A DNA stretch of 27,821 nt from Syntrophaceae bacterium UBA4810 (GTDB taxonomy: Bacteria > Desulfobacterota > Syntrophia > Syntrophales > Smithellaceae), in contig DHGA01000083.1 of the NCBI GenBank assembly GCA_002402545.1, positions 1 to 27,821 of the forward strand, read 5' to 3'. Made by a program: the position numbers and the translations under genes. Position 1 is the first letter of the stretch. Each line of letters begins with the position of its first letter. Shown here in pieces: positions 1-7,629 of the stretch. The notes beneath the pieces were generated by a model. The model did not search any database, was not told where the DNA came from, and saw only the letters and a program-made list of their open reading frames with translations.

Positions 1-2
1 GA

Positions 3-1790
3 AAAATAGTCGATATCAATAACGTGCCTAAAGTGGTTCAACACGCTTTTGTTTCCTCTGAAGATTCGCGATTCTATCAGCATAAAGGTTTTGATATAAA
101 AAGTATCTTTAGGGCGATGTTTAAAAACATTGAAGCGGGGGCGATAGTCCAGGGTGGCAGCACCATCACGCAGCAGGTAGCCAAGATGATGTATCTTTCG
201 CCGGAAAAGAAATACATCCGCAAATTAAAAGAAGCGATACTCGCTTACAAAATTGATAAATACCTCTCCAAAGATCAAATAATCGGCTTGTATTTAAATC
301 AGATTTATCTGGGGCACGGGACGTATGGAATAGAATCAGCCTCACAAATGTATTTTGGCAAAAGCTCAACTGACCTGAACCTTCCAGAAGCCGCGCTTCT
401 GGCGGGATTACCCAAAGCGCCCAGCACTTATTCTCCGTTTCTCGCTTTTGATAGAGCGAAACAAAGGCAGCTTTACGTTCTTAACCGAATGTTTGAAGAC
501 GGATATATTTCCAAAGAAGAAATGGAAAAAGCATCTGCCGAAACAATTCAATTGCGCGAAATTAAAGAACAACAGAAAGTCGCGGCTTATTTTGTAGAAA
601 ACGTGCGCCGCTACGTGCAGGAAAAATACGGCGGGGATGTTTTATATAAAGAAGGCCTTTCCATTTACACTACCTTGAATCTGGCCGCGCAAAAAGAAGC
701 CAACGATGCTGTGGAGGCGGGGCTTGCGGAGCTTGAAGACCGGCAGAAATACGAACGCGGGCTGGTGCAGGGCGCGCTTCTTTGCATGGATGTGAAAACG
801 GGCGCTATACGCGCCATGGTCGGCGGGCGGGACTTTACCAAAAGTGAGTTCAACCGCGCCACACAGTCGCGCCGACAGCCGGGTTCGGCATTTAAACCGC
901 TAATTTACACGGCGGCATTTGACAAGGGATTAAATCCTTCCTCGATTTTTGTTGATTCACCCATTGTTATTGAAGACCCCACGGCGGAAGACGGACTGTG
1001 GAAACCGAACAATTTTGATAATAAATTTTTGGGGCCCATCACCATGCGCAAGGCGCTGGTTGATTCCCGTAACGTTGTAACTGTTAAAATTCTTCAGGAA
1101 ATAACTCCGGCATATGCGGCTTCTTACGCGGCAAATATGGGCATAACCTCTCCGTTAATGCCCACCTTGTCTCTGGCACTTGGTTCATCAGGAGTTACCC
1201 TGGAAGAAATGGTAAGAGCTTACGGAGTTTTAGCCAACGGCGGGAAAAAAGTTACGCCTTATTATATCAAAAAAATCGTTGACCGTACCGGCAACGTTTT
1301 TGAAGAAAACACACCCCAGTCCGAACAGGTTATCGATCCGCGCATCGCGTTTATGACATCGTATATTATGCGTGATGTTGTGGAAACCGGAACCGGCAGA
1401 AGAGTAAAAAGCATCGGCAGGCCGGTCGGGGGAAAAACCGGCACAACGAACGATTATCGTGACGCCTGGTTTATCGGATTTACACCGTCTTTGGTAACAG
1501 GCGTTTGGGTAGGATTTGATCAGGAAATATCTTTAGGAAAAGCGGAAGTGGGCGGAAGGGCGGCGGCTCCTATCTGGCTGTATTTCATGGAAAAAGTGCT
1601 CAAGGGCGCGCCCGCGGAGACTTTCCCCACGCCGGAAGGAATAACATTTATGCGGGTGGACGCGCAGACGGGCAGGCTTTCCACCGGCACGGATGACTCA
1701 TCCACTATATATGAATGTTTTCTTGAAGGCACAAAGCCCAGCGACAAAGCAATCGAAGTGTTCGACGATAAGGAAGATTTGTTCAGGTAA
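3..1790 (+). CDS. mrcA: Penicillin-binding protein 1A (class A PBP), 5' truncated by the window edge
   Basis: Bifunctional peptidoglycan synthase: an N-terminal family 51 glycosyltransferase polymerises lipid II and a C-terminal transpeptidase cross-links it in the periplasm, anchored to the inner membrane. The reading frame is open to base 3 and reads KIVDINNVPKVV before the GTG at 24, so the start and the membrane anchor lie outside the window. Counting from that GTG, the glycosyltransferase shows EDSRFYQHKG (residues 13-22), GGSTITQQ and LNQIYLGHGTYG. The transpeptidase shows the SxxK motif SAFK near residue 288, SRN in VDSRNVV, and KTGT near residue 471. The linker between the domains is short, with no obvious room for the OB-like insertion of E. 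coli PBP1A. About 595 residues are visible; full-length family members are usually 650-850. No convincing terminator follows before the ilv promoter. Confidence 0.93.
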   Translation, partial: KIVDINNVPKVVQHAFVSSEDSRFYQHKGFDIKSIFRAMFKNIEAGAIVQGGSTITQQVAKMMYLSPEKKYIRKLKEAILAYKIDKYLSKDQIIGLYLNQIYLGHGTYGIESASQMYFGKSSTDLNLPEAALLAGLPKAPSTYSPFLAFDRAKQRQLYVLNRMFEDGYISKEEMEKASAETIQLREIKEQQKVAAYFVENVRRYVQEKYGGDVLYKEGLSIYTTLNLAAQKEANDAVEAGLAELEDRQKYERGLVQGALLCMDVKTGAIRAMVGGRDFTKSEFNRATQSRRQPGSAFKPLIYTAAFDKGLNPSSIFVDSPIVIEDPTAEDGLWKPNNFDNKFLGPITMRKALVDSRNVVTVKILQEITPAYAASYAANMGITSPLMPTLSLALGSSGVTLEEMVRAYGVLANGGKKVTPYYIKKIVDRTGNVFEENTPQSEQVIDPRIAFMTSYIMRDVVETGTGRRVKSIGRPVGGKTGTTNDYRDAWFIGFTPSLVTGVWVGFDQEISLGKAEVGGRAAAPIWLYFMEKVLKGAPAETFPTPEGITFMRVDAQTGRLSTGTDDSSTIYECFLEGTKPSDKAIEVFDDKEDLFR

Positions 1791-1819
1791 CGCGAGTTTT
1801 TCGCCTCTAAGAAAGGGGC

Positions 1820-1848
1820 TTGACAAAAAATCTTCTTTTCGTTAATAG
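1820..1848 (+). promoter_or_regulatory. Sigma70-like promoter of the ilv leader
   Basis: A perfect TTGACA at 1820-1825 is followed after 17 bases by TAATAG at 1843-1848 (3 of 6 to consensus). Transcription would start near 1855, about 27 bases before the leader-peptide ATG. The -35 is convincing, the -10 is weak, and the position immediately upstream of the attenuator supports it. Confidence 0.55.
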
Positions 1849-1881
1849 AAAATCAACGAAAGAAAATAAGGTTTTAAGTAA

Positions 1882-1989
1882 ATGTTTCTTAAAGAAAAAG
1901 CGTTCGGCAACCTGATAATTACCATCGTAAGCGTACTGGTAGTAGTAGTACGCAAGGGGTCTGCCGGTTCGTGTATCTTTAAGAACTAA
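1882..1989 (+). CDS. ilv operon leader peptide (attenuation)
   Basis: This 35-codon ORF starts with ATG at 1882, ten bases after an AAGG (1868-1871), and ends with TAA at 1987-1989. Residues 11-23 read LIITIVSVLVVVV: 11 of 13 are the branched-chain amino acids made by the downstream genes, including four consecutive GTA valine codons at 1939-1950. In enterobacteria, ilvB and ilvGMEDA leaders with this design sense charged Val, Leu and Ile tRNA through ribosome stalling. Here the ORF is followed at once by mutually exclusive hairpins and a terminator, which fits a regulatory role for its translation rather than for the peptide. It is far below usual gene-calling cut-offs. No symbol is given because the homology to named leaders is by design, not by alignment. 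Confidence 0.8.
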   Translation: MFLKEKAFGNLIITIVSVLVVVVRKGSAGSCIFKN

Positions 1990-2002
1990 AAATAAAAGAT
2001 AC

Positions 2003-2036
2003 AAAGCCGCGGGCCCCTTAAAACCGCGGCTTTGTT
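2003..2036 (+). terminator. First attenuator hairpin (A1:B1), protector or weak terminator
   Basis: Perfect 10-bp GC-rich stem AAAGCCGCGG (2003-2012) and CCGCGGCTTT (2024-2033) with an 11-base loop. It is followed by an interrupted T tract (TTTGTTGCTT), so termination here may be weak. Confidence 0.6.
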
Positions 2037-2047
2037 GCTTGAAGGCC

Positions 2048-2084
2048 AAAGCCGCTTTTTTCCCAAGAAACAGGCGGCTTTTTT
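2048..2084 (+). terminator. Intrinsic terminator of the ilv attenuator (A2:B2)
   Basis: Stem AAAGCCGC (2048-2055) with GCGGCTTT (2074-2081), an 18-base loop, and six consecutive T at 2079-2084. It lies 165 bases before the ilvB ATG and after the leader stop codon, so it can gate the operon. Confidence 0.8.
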
Positions 2085-2093
2085 AGTTAGTGT

Positions 2094-2135
2094 GGCTCAA
2101 ATTTAAGGAACTTAGTTAACTTAAATTTGTTAGCC
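2094..2135 (+). repeat. Inverted repeat between attenuator and ilvB
   Basis: Perfect 10-bp arms CAAATTTAAG (2098-2107) and CTTAAATTTG (2120-2129). With a two-base bulge the stem extends through GGCT (2094-2097) and AGCC (2132-2135). It is AT-rich with no T run, so it is more likely an mRNA hairpin or a protein site than a terminator. Function unknown. Confidence 0.5.
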
Positions 2136-2140
2136 GAACT

Positions 2141-2172
2141 AATCCTGAGCGAGAGATATCGAGTCGAAGGAT
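2141..2172 (+). repeat. Probable dispersed intergenic repeat (ATCCTGAGC...GTCGAAGGAT type)
   Basis: The segment starts with AATCCTGAGC and ends with GAGTCGAAGGATC, so its tips (ATCCT and AGGAT) are complementary. This pattern resembles short palindromic repeats scattered between genes in many proteobacterial genomes. Only one copy is visible here, so the repeat status rests on recognition. Confidence 0.4.
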
Positions 2173-2249
2173 CTTTTTGCTGAGGAAAAATACACGGATT
2201 TTAAATAAAACGGATTTTCAATATCAACAAAATATTTTGAGGTAAAAAC

Positions 2250-3953
2250 ATGAAATTAAAAGGTTCACAGATTCTGCTGGAAATGCTCAAAGAAGAAAAA
2301 GTGGATTTAATCTTCGGCTACCCCGGCGGCGCCGTTCTGGATATTTACGATCAGCTTTATAAAAGCAAAATAAAACATATTCTTGTGCGCCATGAACAGG
2401 GAGCGGTGCATGCCGCCGACGGCTACGCGCGCGCAACCGGCCGTGTCGGTGTGTGTCTGGTCACTTCCGGCCCCGGCGCGACCAACACCGTTACGGGAAT
2501 AGCCACCGCCAATATGGATTCCATTCCCATAGTTGTTTTCACCGGCCAGGTTCCCACAACACTGATCGGCAACGACGCCTTTCAGGAATCGGATATTACC
2601 GGCATTACGCGCCCCTGCACCAAGCACAATTTTCTAGTGCGCAGCGTGGAGGAGCTCGCGGCAACCATCAAAGAAGCTTTTCATATCGCGCGTTCGGGAC
2701 GCCCCGGGCCGGTTCTGGTTGATTTGCCCAAAAATGTCATGGCCGCTGAAACGGAATTTGACCCGGCCAATATCAAAATAAGAAATTACGATGTCACGCA
2801 TAAACCCGTGCCCAAAAAATTATCGCAGGTTTTTGAAATGCTCAGCCATGCCAAACGGCCTTTGCTCATGACCGGCGGCGGAGTTATTTTAGGCAGGGCA
2901 GCAGGCGAGCTTACCGAGCTCGCCAGAAAATATCAGATTCCCGTAACGGGCACGCTGATGGGGCTGGGCTCGTTTCCCGGAACAGATCCATTATGGCTGG
3001 GAATGCTGGGGATGCATGGCACGTATCACGCCAATATGGCGGTAAGCCACTGCGATTTGCTCATTGCCGTGGGCGTGCGCTTTGACGACCGCGTCACCGG
3101 CACGATTGAAACATTCGCGCCCAACGCGCAGATTGTGCAGATCGATATCGATCCTTCATCCATCAACAGAAACGTGGTGGTGGAATTGCCGATTATCGGA
3201 GAAACCAAGGCAACGCTGAATGATTTGCTTCACTTTCTGGCGGAGCATAAATATGCTCCCGACAAAAGCGCGCGCAAGGAATGGCTTGCCGAAATCGAAC
3301 AATGGAAAGAAAAAGTGCCGTTGACCTACTGCCAGAACGGCGAGATTATCAAGCCGCAGTATGTCATTGAGATGCTGCACAAAGTAACCAATGGAGATGT
3401 AATCGTCACCACGGAAGTGGGGCAAAACCAGATGTGGACAGCGCAGTTTTTCAAGTTCGACAAACCCAACAGCTTTATCACTTCCGGCGGTTTGGGAACT
3501 ATGGGCTATGGACTGCCCGCGGCAATTGGCGTCAAGTGCGCTTTTCCCGATAAAAATGTTGTGGACATTGCCGGCGACGGGAGCATTCAGATGAATATCC
3601 AGGAACTCGCGACCGCCGCGCAGTATAATATTGCTGTCAAAGTTGTTCTTTTGAATAACGGTTTTCTGGGTATGGTGCGCCAGTGGCAGGAGCTTTTCTA
3701 TGAGAAACGATACTCGCACACCGATATGACCTACGCGCCTGATTTTGTGAAACTGGCCGAAGCATTCGGCATTATTGGCATGCGTATAACAAAACCCGCC
3801 GATGTGGAAAAAGCGCTGCGTGACGCTTTCGCCGTTGACAAACCCGTGTTGATGGACTTCCGTGTTTCACGCGAGGAATGCGTCTACCCCATGGTGCGCC
3901 CGGGTGAATCGCTCAGCGAAATGGATTTGGGCACAAGAGAAATGATTAATTAA
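2250..3953 (+). CDS. ilvB: Acetolactate (acetohydroxyacid) synthase, large catalytic subunit
   Basis: Thiamine-diphosphate enzyme joining two pyruvates to 2-acetolactate, or pyruvate and 2-oxobutyrate to 2-aceto-2-hydroxybutyrate. It catalyses the first common step of Val, Leu and Ile synthesis in the cytoplasm. The 567 residues match the family length. The N-terminal PP domain has GYPGGAVLDIYD and the catalytic Glu49 in RHEQGAVHAADGYARATG. A central FAD-site domain follows, and the C-terminal PYR/TPP domain carries the GDGSIQMN...NN metal and diphosphate motif near residues 445-475. ATG at 2250 follows TTGAGGT. The small subunit starts 26 bases after the stop. Expression is probably set by the upstream attenuator. 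Confidence 0.96.
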   Translation: MKLKGSQILLEMLKEEKVDLIFGYPGGAVLDIYDQLYKSKIKHILVRHEQGAVHAADGYARATGRVGVCLVTSGPGATNTVTGIATANMDSIPIVVFTGQVPTTLIGNDAFQESDITGITRPCTKHNFLVRSVEELAATIKEAFHIARSGRPGPVLVDLPKNVMAAETEFDPANIKIRNYDVTHKPVPKKLSQVFEMLSHAKRPLLMTGGGVILGRAAGELTELARKYQIPVTGTLMGLGSFPGTDPLWLGMLGMHGTYHANMAVSHCDLLIAVGVRFDDRVTGTIETFAPNAQIVQIDIDPSSINRNVVVELPIIGETKATLNDLLHFLAEHKYAPDKSARKEWLAEIEQWKEKVPLTYCQNGEIIKPQYVIEMLHKVTNGDVIVTTEVGQNQMWTAQFFKFDKPNSFITSGGLGTMGYGLPAAIGVKCAFPDKNVVDIAGDGSIQMNIQELATAAQYNIAVKVVLLNNGFLGMVRQWQELFYEKRYSHTDMTYAPDFVKLAEAFGIIGMRITKPADVEKALRDAFAVDKPVLMDFRVSREECVYPMVRPGESLSEMDLGTREMIN

Positions 3954-3979
3954 ATTTAAAAATAGAAAGGTTGGAGGGC

Positions 3980-4465
3980 ATGGAAAAGAAGGAACACATT
4001 ATTTCAATACTTGTTTACAACAAGCCGGACGTTCTGGCAAGAATCGCGGGCACGCTGGGTGGCAAGGGTTACAACATTGAAAGCCTCAGCGTTAATACGA
4101 CCACGCAGTATGAGATATCCAAAATCGTCATGACCAGCATAGGCAATCAGGCGACGATTTCGAGAATCGAAAATCAATTGCAGCGGCTGGTTGACGTAAT
4201 CTCTGTCGATGATTTGACCAACGTCGAATCAGTGCACCGCGAAATGGTTTTAGTGCGCCTCGATTTGACTGAAGACAAAAAAGACCAGATTAAAAAAGCT
4301 GTTGACGATAATCAGTGGAAGGTAATAAAGTCCGGCGAACATTATGTAATACTGGAAATAACCGGTGATAAAGCGCAGATTGATTTGGCGATGGCTAGGC
4401 TCGAACCTTTGGGCATCGCCGATATCACGAGAACCGGTCTTGTTGCCTTGGAATTAAAAAACTAA
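3980..4465 (+). CDS. ilvN: Acetolactate synthase, small regulatory subunit
   Basis: Regulatory partner of IlvB that stimulates catalysis and confers valine feedback inhibition. The 161 residues hold an N-terminal ACT domain (about residues 3-75, starting HIISILVYNKPDVLARIAG) and a C-terminal small-subunit domain (about 83-158), the usual length for IlvN/IlvH. The open frame extends to a TTG at 3971, but ATG 3980 is preferred because GAAAGG at 3965-3970 then sits nine bases upstream. It lies 26 bases after ilvB and 32 before ilvC, clearly in the same operon. It could equally be called ilvH. Confidence 0.94.
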   Translation: MEKKEHIISILVYNKPDVLARIAGTLGGKGYNIESLSVNTTTQYEISKIVMTSIGNQATISRIENQLQRLVDVISVDDLTNVESVHREMVLVRLDLTEDKKDQIKKAVDDNQWKVIKSGEHYVILEITGDKAQIDLAMARLEPLGIADITRTGLVALELKN

Positions 4466-4497
4466 AATAAATTTATCTAAATAACAGGGGGTTTTAT

Positions 4498-5553
4498 ATG
4501 GCAAAAATTAATTTTGGCGGAGTTGAAGAAGAAGTTATCACATCTGATGAATTCCCGCTTACTAAAGCGCGGGAAATTTTGAAAGACGAAGTTGTGGCGA
4601 TTTTAGGATACGGCGTGCAGGGGCCAGCGCAGGCCATGAACATGAAAGACAACGGCATCAACGTTATTATCGGACAGGCGATCGAAGATAAGTCTTACTG
4701 GGATAAGGCAGTGGCCGACGGCTGGGTTCCGGGCAAAACTCTTTTCTCCATTGAAGAAGCGGTTAAACGCGGCACGATTATCCAATACCTGGTCTCCGAC
4801 GCGGCGCAGATGATGCTGTGGCCGAAAGTAAAAGCAAACCTTAAAAATGGAGATGCTCTGTATTTTTCACACGGCTTTTCTATCGTCTACAAAGAGCAGA
4901 CCGGTGTTATCCCGCCTGATTTTGTCGATGTGATTATGGTCGCGCCCAAAGGTTCCGGCACCAGCGTGCGTAGAAATTTCCTTGACGGAAGCGGCATCAA
5001 CTCCAGTTTTGCCGTTCATCAGGATGCCACAGGACGCGCCAAAGAAAGAACACTGGCGATGGGCATCGCTATTGGTTCGGGATTTTTGTTCCCGACAACT
5101 TTCCAGATGGAAGTTTACAGCGATCTTACTGGCGAACGCGGCGTGCTGATGGGCGCGCTCGCGGGCATGATGGAAGCGCAGTATAACGAACTGCGCAAGC
5201 ATGGCCACACACCGAGCGAAGCGTTTAACGAAACAGTAGAAGAGCTGACACAAAGCCTGATTCGCCTGGTCGGTGAAAACGGCATGGACTGGATGTACGC
5301 CAACTGCAGCACCACCGCACAGCGCGGCGCTCTGGATTGGCGCCATGAATTCCGCAAGGCAGTGGAACCGGTATTCAAGAAGCTCTACAAATCGGTGGCC
5401 AAAGGCAAGGAAACAAAAATCGTTTTAAAGGCCAATAGCGCGCCGGATTACAGAGTAAAACTAGAAGCGGAACTCAAAGAAATGCGTGAATCGGAAATGT
5501 GGCAGGCAGGAACTGCTGTCCGCGCCCTGCGTCCGGAAAAAAGAAAAAAATAA
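4498..5553 (+). CDS. ilvC: Ketol-acid reductoisomerase
   Basis: Isomerises and reduces acetohydroxyacids to 2,3-dihydroxy acids with NADPH and Mg2+, the second step of the pathway. An N-terminal Rossmann domain (residues about 30-190) has the dinucleotide motif GYGVQGPAQAMNMKDNG. The C-terminal knotted helical domain keeps acidic metal ligands in DLTGERGVLMGAL and NETVEEL, and the CSTTAQRGALDW segment that replaces the usual SNTAEYG-like motif. At 351 residues it is about 20 longer than the common class I bacterial enzyme, and GYGVQGPAQ replaces the usual GYGSQGHAH. It looks like the variant branch I associate with Bacteroidetes-type enzymes. ATG at 4498 follows AGGGGGT. Confidence 0.93.
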   Translation: MAKINFGGVEEEVITSDEFPLTKAREILKDEVVAILGYGVQGPAQAMNMKDNGINVIIGQAIEDKSYWDKAVADGWVPGKTLFSIEEAVKRGTIIQYLVSDAAQMMLWPKVKANLKNGDALYFSHGFSIVYKEQTGVIPPDFVDVIMVAPKGSGTSVRRNFLDGSGINSSFAVHQDATGRAKERTLAMGIAIGSGFLFPTTFQMEVYSDLTGERGVLMGALAGMMEAQYNELRKHGHTPSEAFNETVEELTQSLIRLVGENGMDWMYANCSTTAQRGALDWRHEFRKAVEPVFKKLYKSVAKGKETKIVLKANSAPDYRVKLEAELKEMRESEMWQAGTAVRALRPEKRKK

Positions 5554-5564
5554 AAACCACTTCT

Positions 5565-5647
5565 GTCATTGCGAACTCATATAATGAGTGAAGCAATCTC
5601 TTGATCGCGATAAGATTGCCGCGCACCCTACGGGCGCTCGCAATGAC
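5565..5647 (+). repeat. Nested palindromic intergenic repeat between ilvC and ilvD
   Basis: Outer arms GTCATTGCGA (5565-5574) and TCGCAATGAC (5638-5647) are perfect complements. Inner arms GCAATCT (5593-5599) and AGATTGC (5613-5619) form a second hairpin. This matches the dispersed 'TCATTGCGA...GAAGCAATCT' repeat family I recognise from many proteobacterial genomes. It could form a strong mRNA structure inside the ilv transcript. Confidence 0.8.
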
Positions 5648-5687
5648 GAGAGAAGATAGTTTTTTAATTTATTTACGGAGAATAATT

Positions 5688-7349
5688 ATGAGAAGTGATC
5701 TGATGAAAAAAGGATTGGAAAGAACGCCGCACCGTTCGCTCTTTAAAGCGATGGGCTATACCGACGAGGAAATTTCTCGTCCTTTAATCGGTGTGATCAA
5801 TTCCGCCAATGAGATAATCCCCGGCCATATCCATCTGGATATAATTACGCAGGATGTTAAAGCGGGTATTCGCATGGCTGGCGGCACGCCGGTAGAATTT
5901 CCGGTTATCGGTGTTTGCGACGGCATCGCCATGGGGCACGCGGGTATGAAATATTCGCTGGCCAGCCGCGAACTCATCGCCGATTCCATCGAAATAATGG
6001 CGACATCTCATCCTTTTGACGCGCTCGTTTTTGTCACCAATTGCGACAAAATCATTCCCGGCATGCTGATGGCGTGCCTGCGCCTGAATATTCCCTCGGT
6101 AGTTATCAGCGGCGGGCCGATGATGGCGGGAAAAATGGAAGGCAACACCTACGATTTAATCAGCGTTTTTGAAGGCGTGGGCGCGGTTAAAGCCAAAAAA
6201 ATGACGCTCACTCAGCTCAAAAAAATCGAAGATTGCGCCTGCCCTGGCTGCGGTTCCTGCTCCGGCATGTACACGGCCAATTCCATGAACTGCGTCACGG
6301 AAGCTCTGGGATTAGGGCTTCCCGGAAACGGCACTGTTCCCGCGGTGCATGCCGCGCGTCGACGCTTGGCCAAACAGGCGGGAATAAAAGTAATGGAACT
6401 TTTCAAAAAGAACATCAAGCCGCGCGATATAGCTACGCTCGCCGCTTTTAAAAACGCTATCGCCGTGGATATGGCGCTGGGCTGTTCCACCAACACCGTT
6501 TTGCACATTCCGGCTGTCGCGCATGAAGCGGGCATCAAACTCGATTTGGACCTGTTCAATAAAATCAGCGAAAAGACCCCCAACCTCTGTAAATTAAGTC
6601 CGGCCGGTCATCATCACATTGAAGATCTAGACGCGGCGGGCGGCATTCAGGCCGTGATGAAGGCAATCAGCGCGCTGGGCGTGATTGATAAAAAAGCAAT
6701 GACTGTGACCGGTAAAAATGTGGAGACAAATTTAAAAAGTTCCGCCGTTCTCAATGAAGACGTTATCAGACCTTTGAACAATCCTTATTCGCCGCAGGGC
6801 GGCATTGCCATTCTGCGCGGCAACCTCGCGCCGGACGGAGCGGTGGTAAAACAATCCGCCGTTTCACCGGGCATGCAGGTGAACGATGGCAAAGCCAGAG
6901 TTTTCGATAGCGAAGACGACGCAATCAAAGCAATCCTCGGCAAGAAAATCAAACCGGGCGATATCGTGGTTATCCGCTACGAAGGCCCAAAGGGCGGCCC
7001 CGGCATGCGCGAGATGCTTTCGCCCACTTCGGCCATTGTCGGCATGGGTCTGGATAAAACCGTCGCGCTTTTAACCGACGGGCGTTTCAGTGGCGGCACG
7101 CAGGGCGCGGCTATCGGCCATATCTCGCCGGAGGCGGCGGAAGGCGGCCCCATCGCACTGGTCAAAGAAGGAGATATTATCTCCATTAACATTCCGGAAA
7201 AAACTCTGACGCTGAAAGTAAGCAACCAAGAACTGGAGAAGCGCCAAAAATCATTCAAACCCAGAAAACCGGCCATTACAACCGGCTATCTGGCGCGCTA
7301 TGCTAAAATGGTTACGTCGGCGTCGACCGGCGCGGTCTTCAAAGATTAG
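5688..7349 (+). CDS. ilvD: Dihydroxy-acid dehydratase
   Basis: Fe-S dehydratase converting 2,3-dihydroxy acids to 2-oxo acids, the third step of Val and Ile synthesis. The 553 residues agree with the family. Candidate cluster cysteines are Cys77 (VCDGIAMGH), Cys119 (NCDKIIPGM) and Cys191 (CGSCSGMYT). The canonical first cysteine of the PCNxHL motif is absent, the site reading IIPGHIHLD, so this is the 'PGHxHL' subtype with the extra cysteine in VCDG. The C-terminal GRFSGGTQGAAIGH is conserved. The frame is open back to 5601, but that extension only translates the palindromic repeat. ATG 5688 has ACGGAG seven bases upstream and gives a normal N-terminus. It is separated from ilvC by 134 bases, mostly repeat. 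Confidence 0.95.
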   Translation: MRSDLMKKGLERTPHRSLFKAMGYTDEEISRPLIGVINSANEIIPGHIHLDIITQDVKAGIRMAGGTPVEFPVIGVCDGIAMGHAGMKYSLASRELIADSIEIMATSHPFDALVFVTNCDKIIPGMLMACLRLNIPSVVISGGPMMAGKMEGNTYDLISVFEGVGAVKAKKMTLTQLKKIEDCACPGCGSCSGMYTANSMNCVTEALGLGLPGNGTVPAVHAARRRLAKQAGIKVMELFKKNIKPRDIATLAAFKNAIAVDMALGCSTNTVLHIPAVAHEAGIKLDLDLFNKISEKTPNLCKLSPAGHHHIEDLDAAGGIQAVMKAISALGVIDKKAMTVTGKNVETNLKSSAVLNEDVIRPLNNPYSPQGGIAILRGNLAPDGAVVKQSAVSPGMQVNDGKARVFDSEDDAIKAILGKKIKPGDIVVIRYEGPKGGPGMREMLSPTSAIVGMGLDKTVALLTDGRFSGGTQGAAIGHISPEAAEGGPIALVKEGDIISINIPEKTLTLKVSNQELEKRQKSFKPRKPAITTGYLARYAKMVTSASTGAVFKD

Positions 7350-7426
7350 CAAGTGCTGCTGAAAAACGCTCATCTGTTCTTACGTCTTGAGATCATCTCT
7401 GCTTTGAAACCGGAATCAAAAGACAT

Positions 7427-7478
7427 GTCATTGCCGGGCTCACTTGCCCGGCGAATGCCGGGCGACCCGGCAATCCAG
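7427..7478 (+). repeat. Palindromic intergenic repeat (GTCATTGCCGGGC type)
   Basis: Outer arms ATTGCCGGG (7430-7438) and CCCGGCAAT (7466-7474) enclose a second perfect palindrome GCCCGGC (7446-7452) and GCCGGGC (7457-7463). The unit begins TGTCATTGCC and ends GGCAATCCAG, like a well-known dispersed repeat of proteobacterial genomes. It lies after ilvD and marks the left edge of an AT-rich island. The rest of 7350-7629 shows no gene or terminator that I can support. Confidence 0.75.
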
Positions 7479-7629
7479 TTTTATATATTTAGGTTAAATA
7501 ATACCGAAGCCACAATTTAATTAAGTGTTATGTCCCCTGAATTCTACTGAATTCTTAACTAGTAAAAGCTGCCTAAAAAACGTCGCCGATGAAAGACTGA
7601 CTGTCCGGCAAGTGATTTACTTTTACACA

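Larger units (their letters stand above)
1954..2084 (+). promoter_or_regulatory. Transcription attenuator of ilvBNCD (antiterminator/terminator switch)
   Basis: Five segments can pair with their neighbours in alternation. S0 (1954-1964) pairs with 2009-2019 in an 11-bp helix containing two G-T pairs. A1 (2003-2012, AAAGCCGCGG) pairs perfectly with B1 (2024-2033). B1 also pairs over 8 bases with A2 (2048-2055, AAAGCCGC). A2 pairs with B2 (2074-2081), which ends in six T residues. A small hairpin (1973-1980 with 1995-2002) lies inside the S0 helix. In the inferred model, a ribosome stalled at the Val run leaves S0 free to capture A1. B1 then captures A2 and the terminator cannot form. A ribosome that reaches the stop codon permits A1:B1 and A2:B2 and so termination. 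The pairings are read directly; the mechanism is inferred. Confidence 0.7.

Noticed and set aside
1803..1819. Hairpin after the PBP gene as its terminator
   Set aside because: The six-pair stem has a G-T pair and is followed by the ilv -35 element, not by a T run.
3156..3719. A 187-codon minus-strand open frame inside ilvB
   Set aside because: Antisense shadow of a well-supported enzyme; its composition shows no domain and no start signal.
5601..5687. Longer N-terminus for IlvD
   Set aside because: The added 29 residues are a translation of the palindromic repeat, and ATG 5688 has a good ribosome-binding site and the family-typical start.
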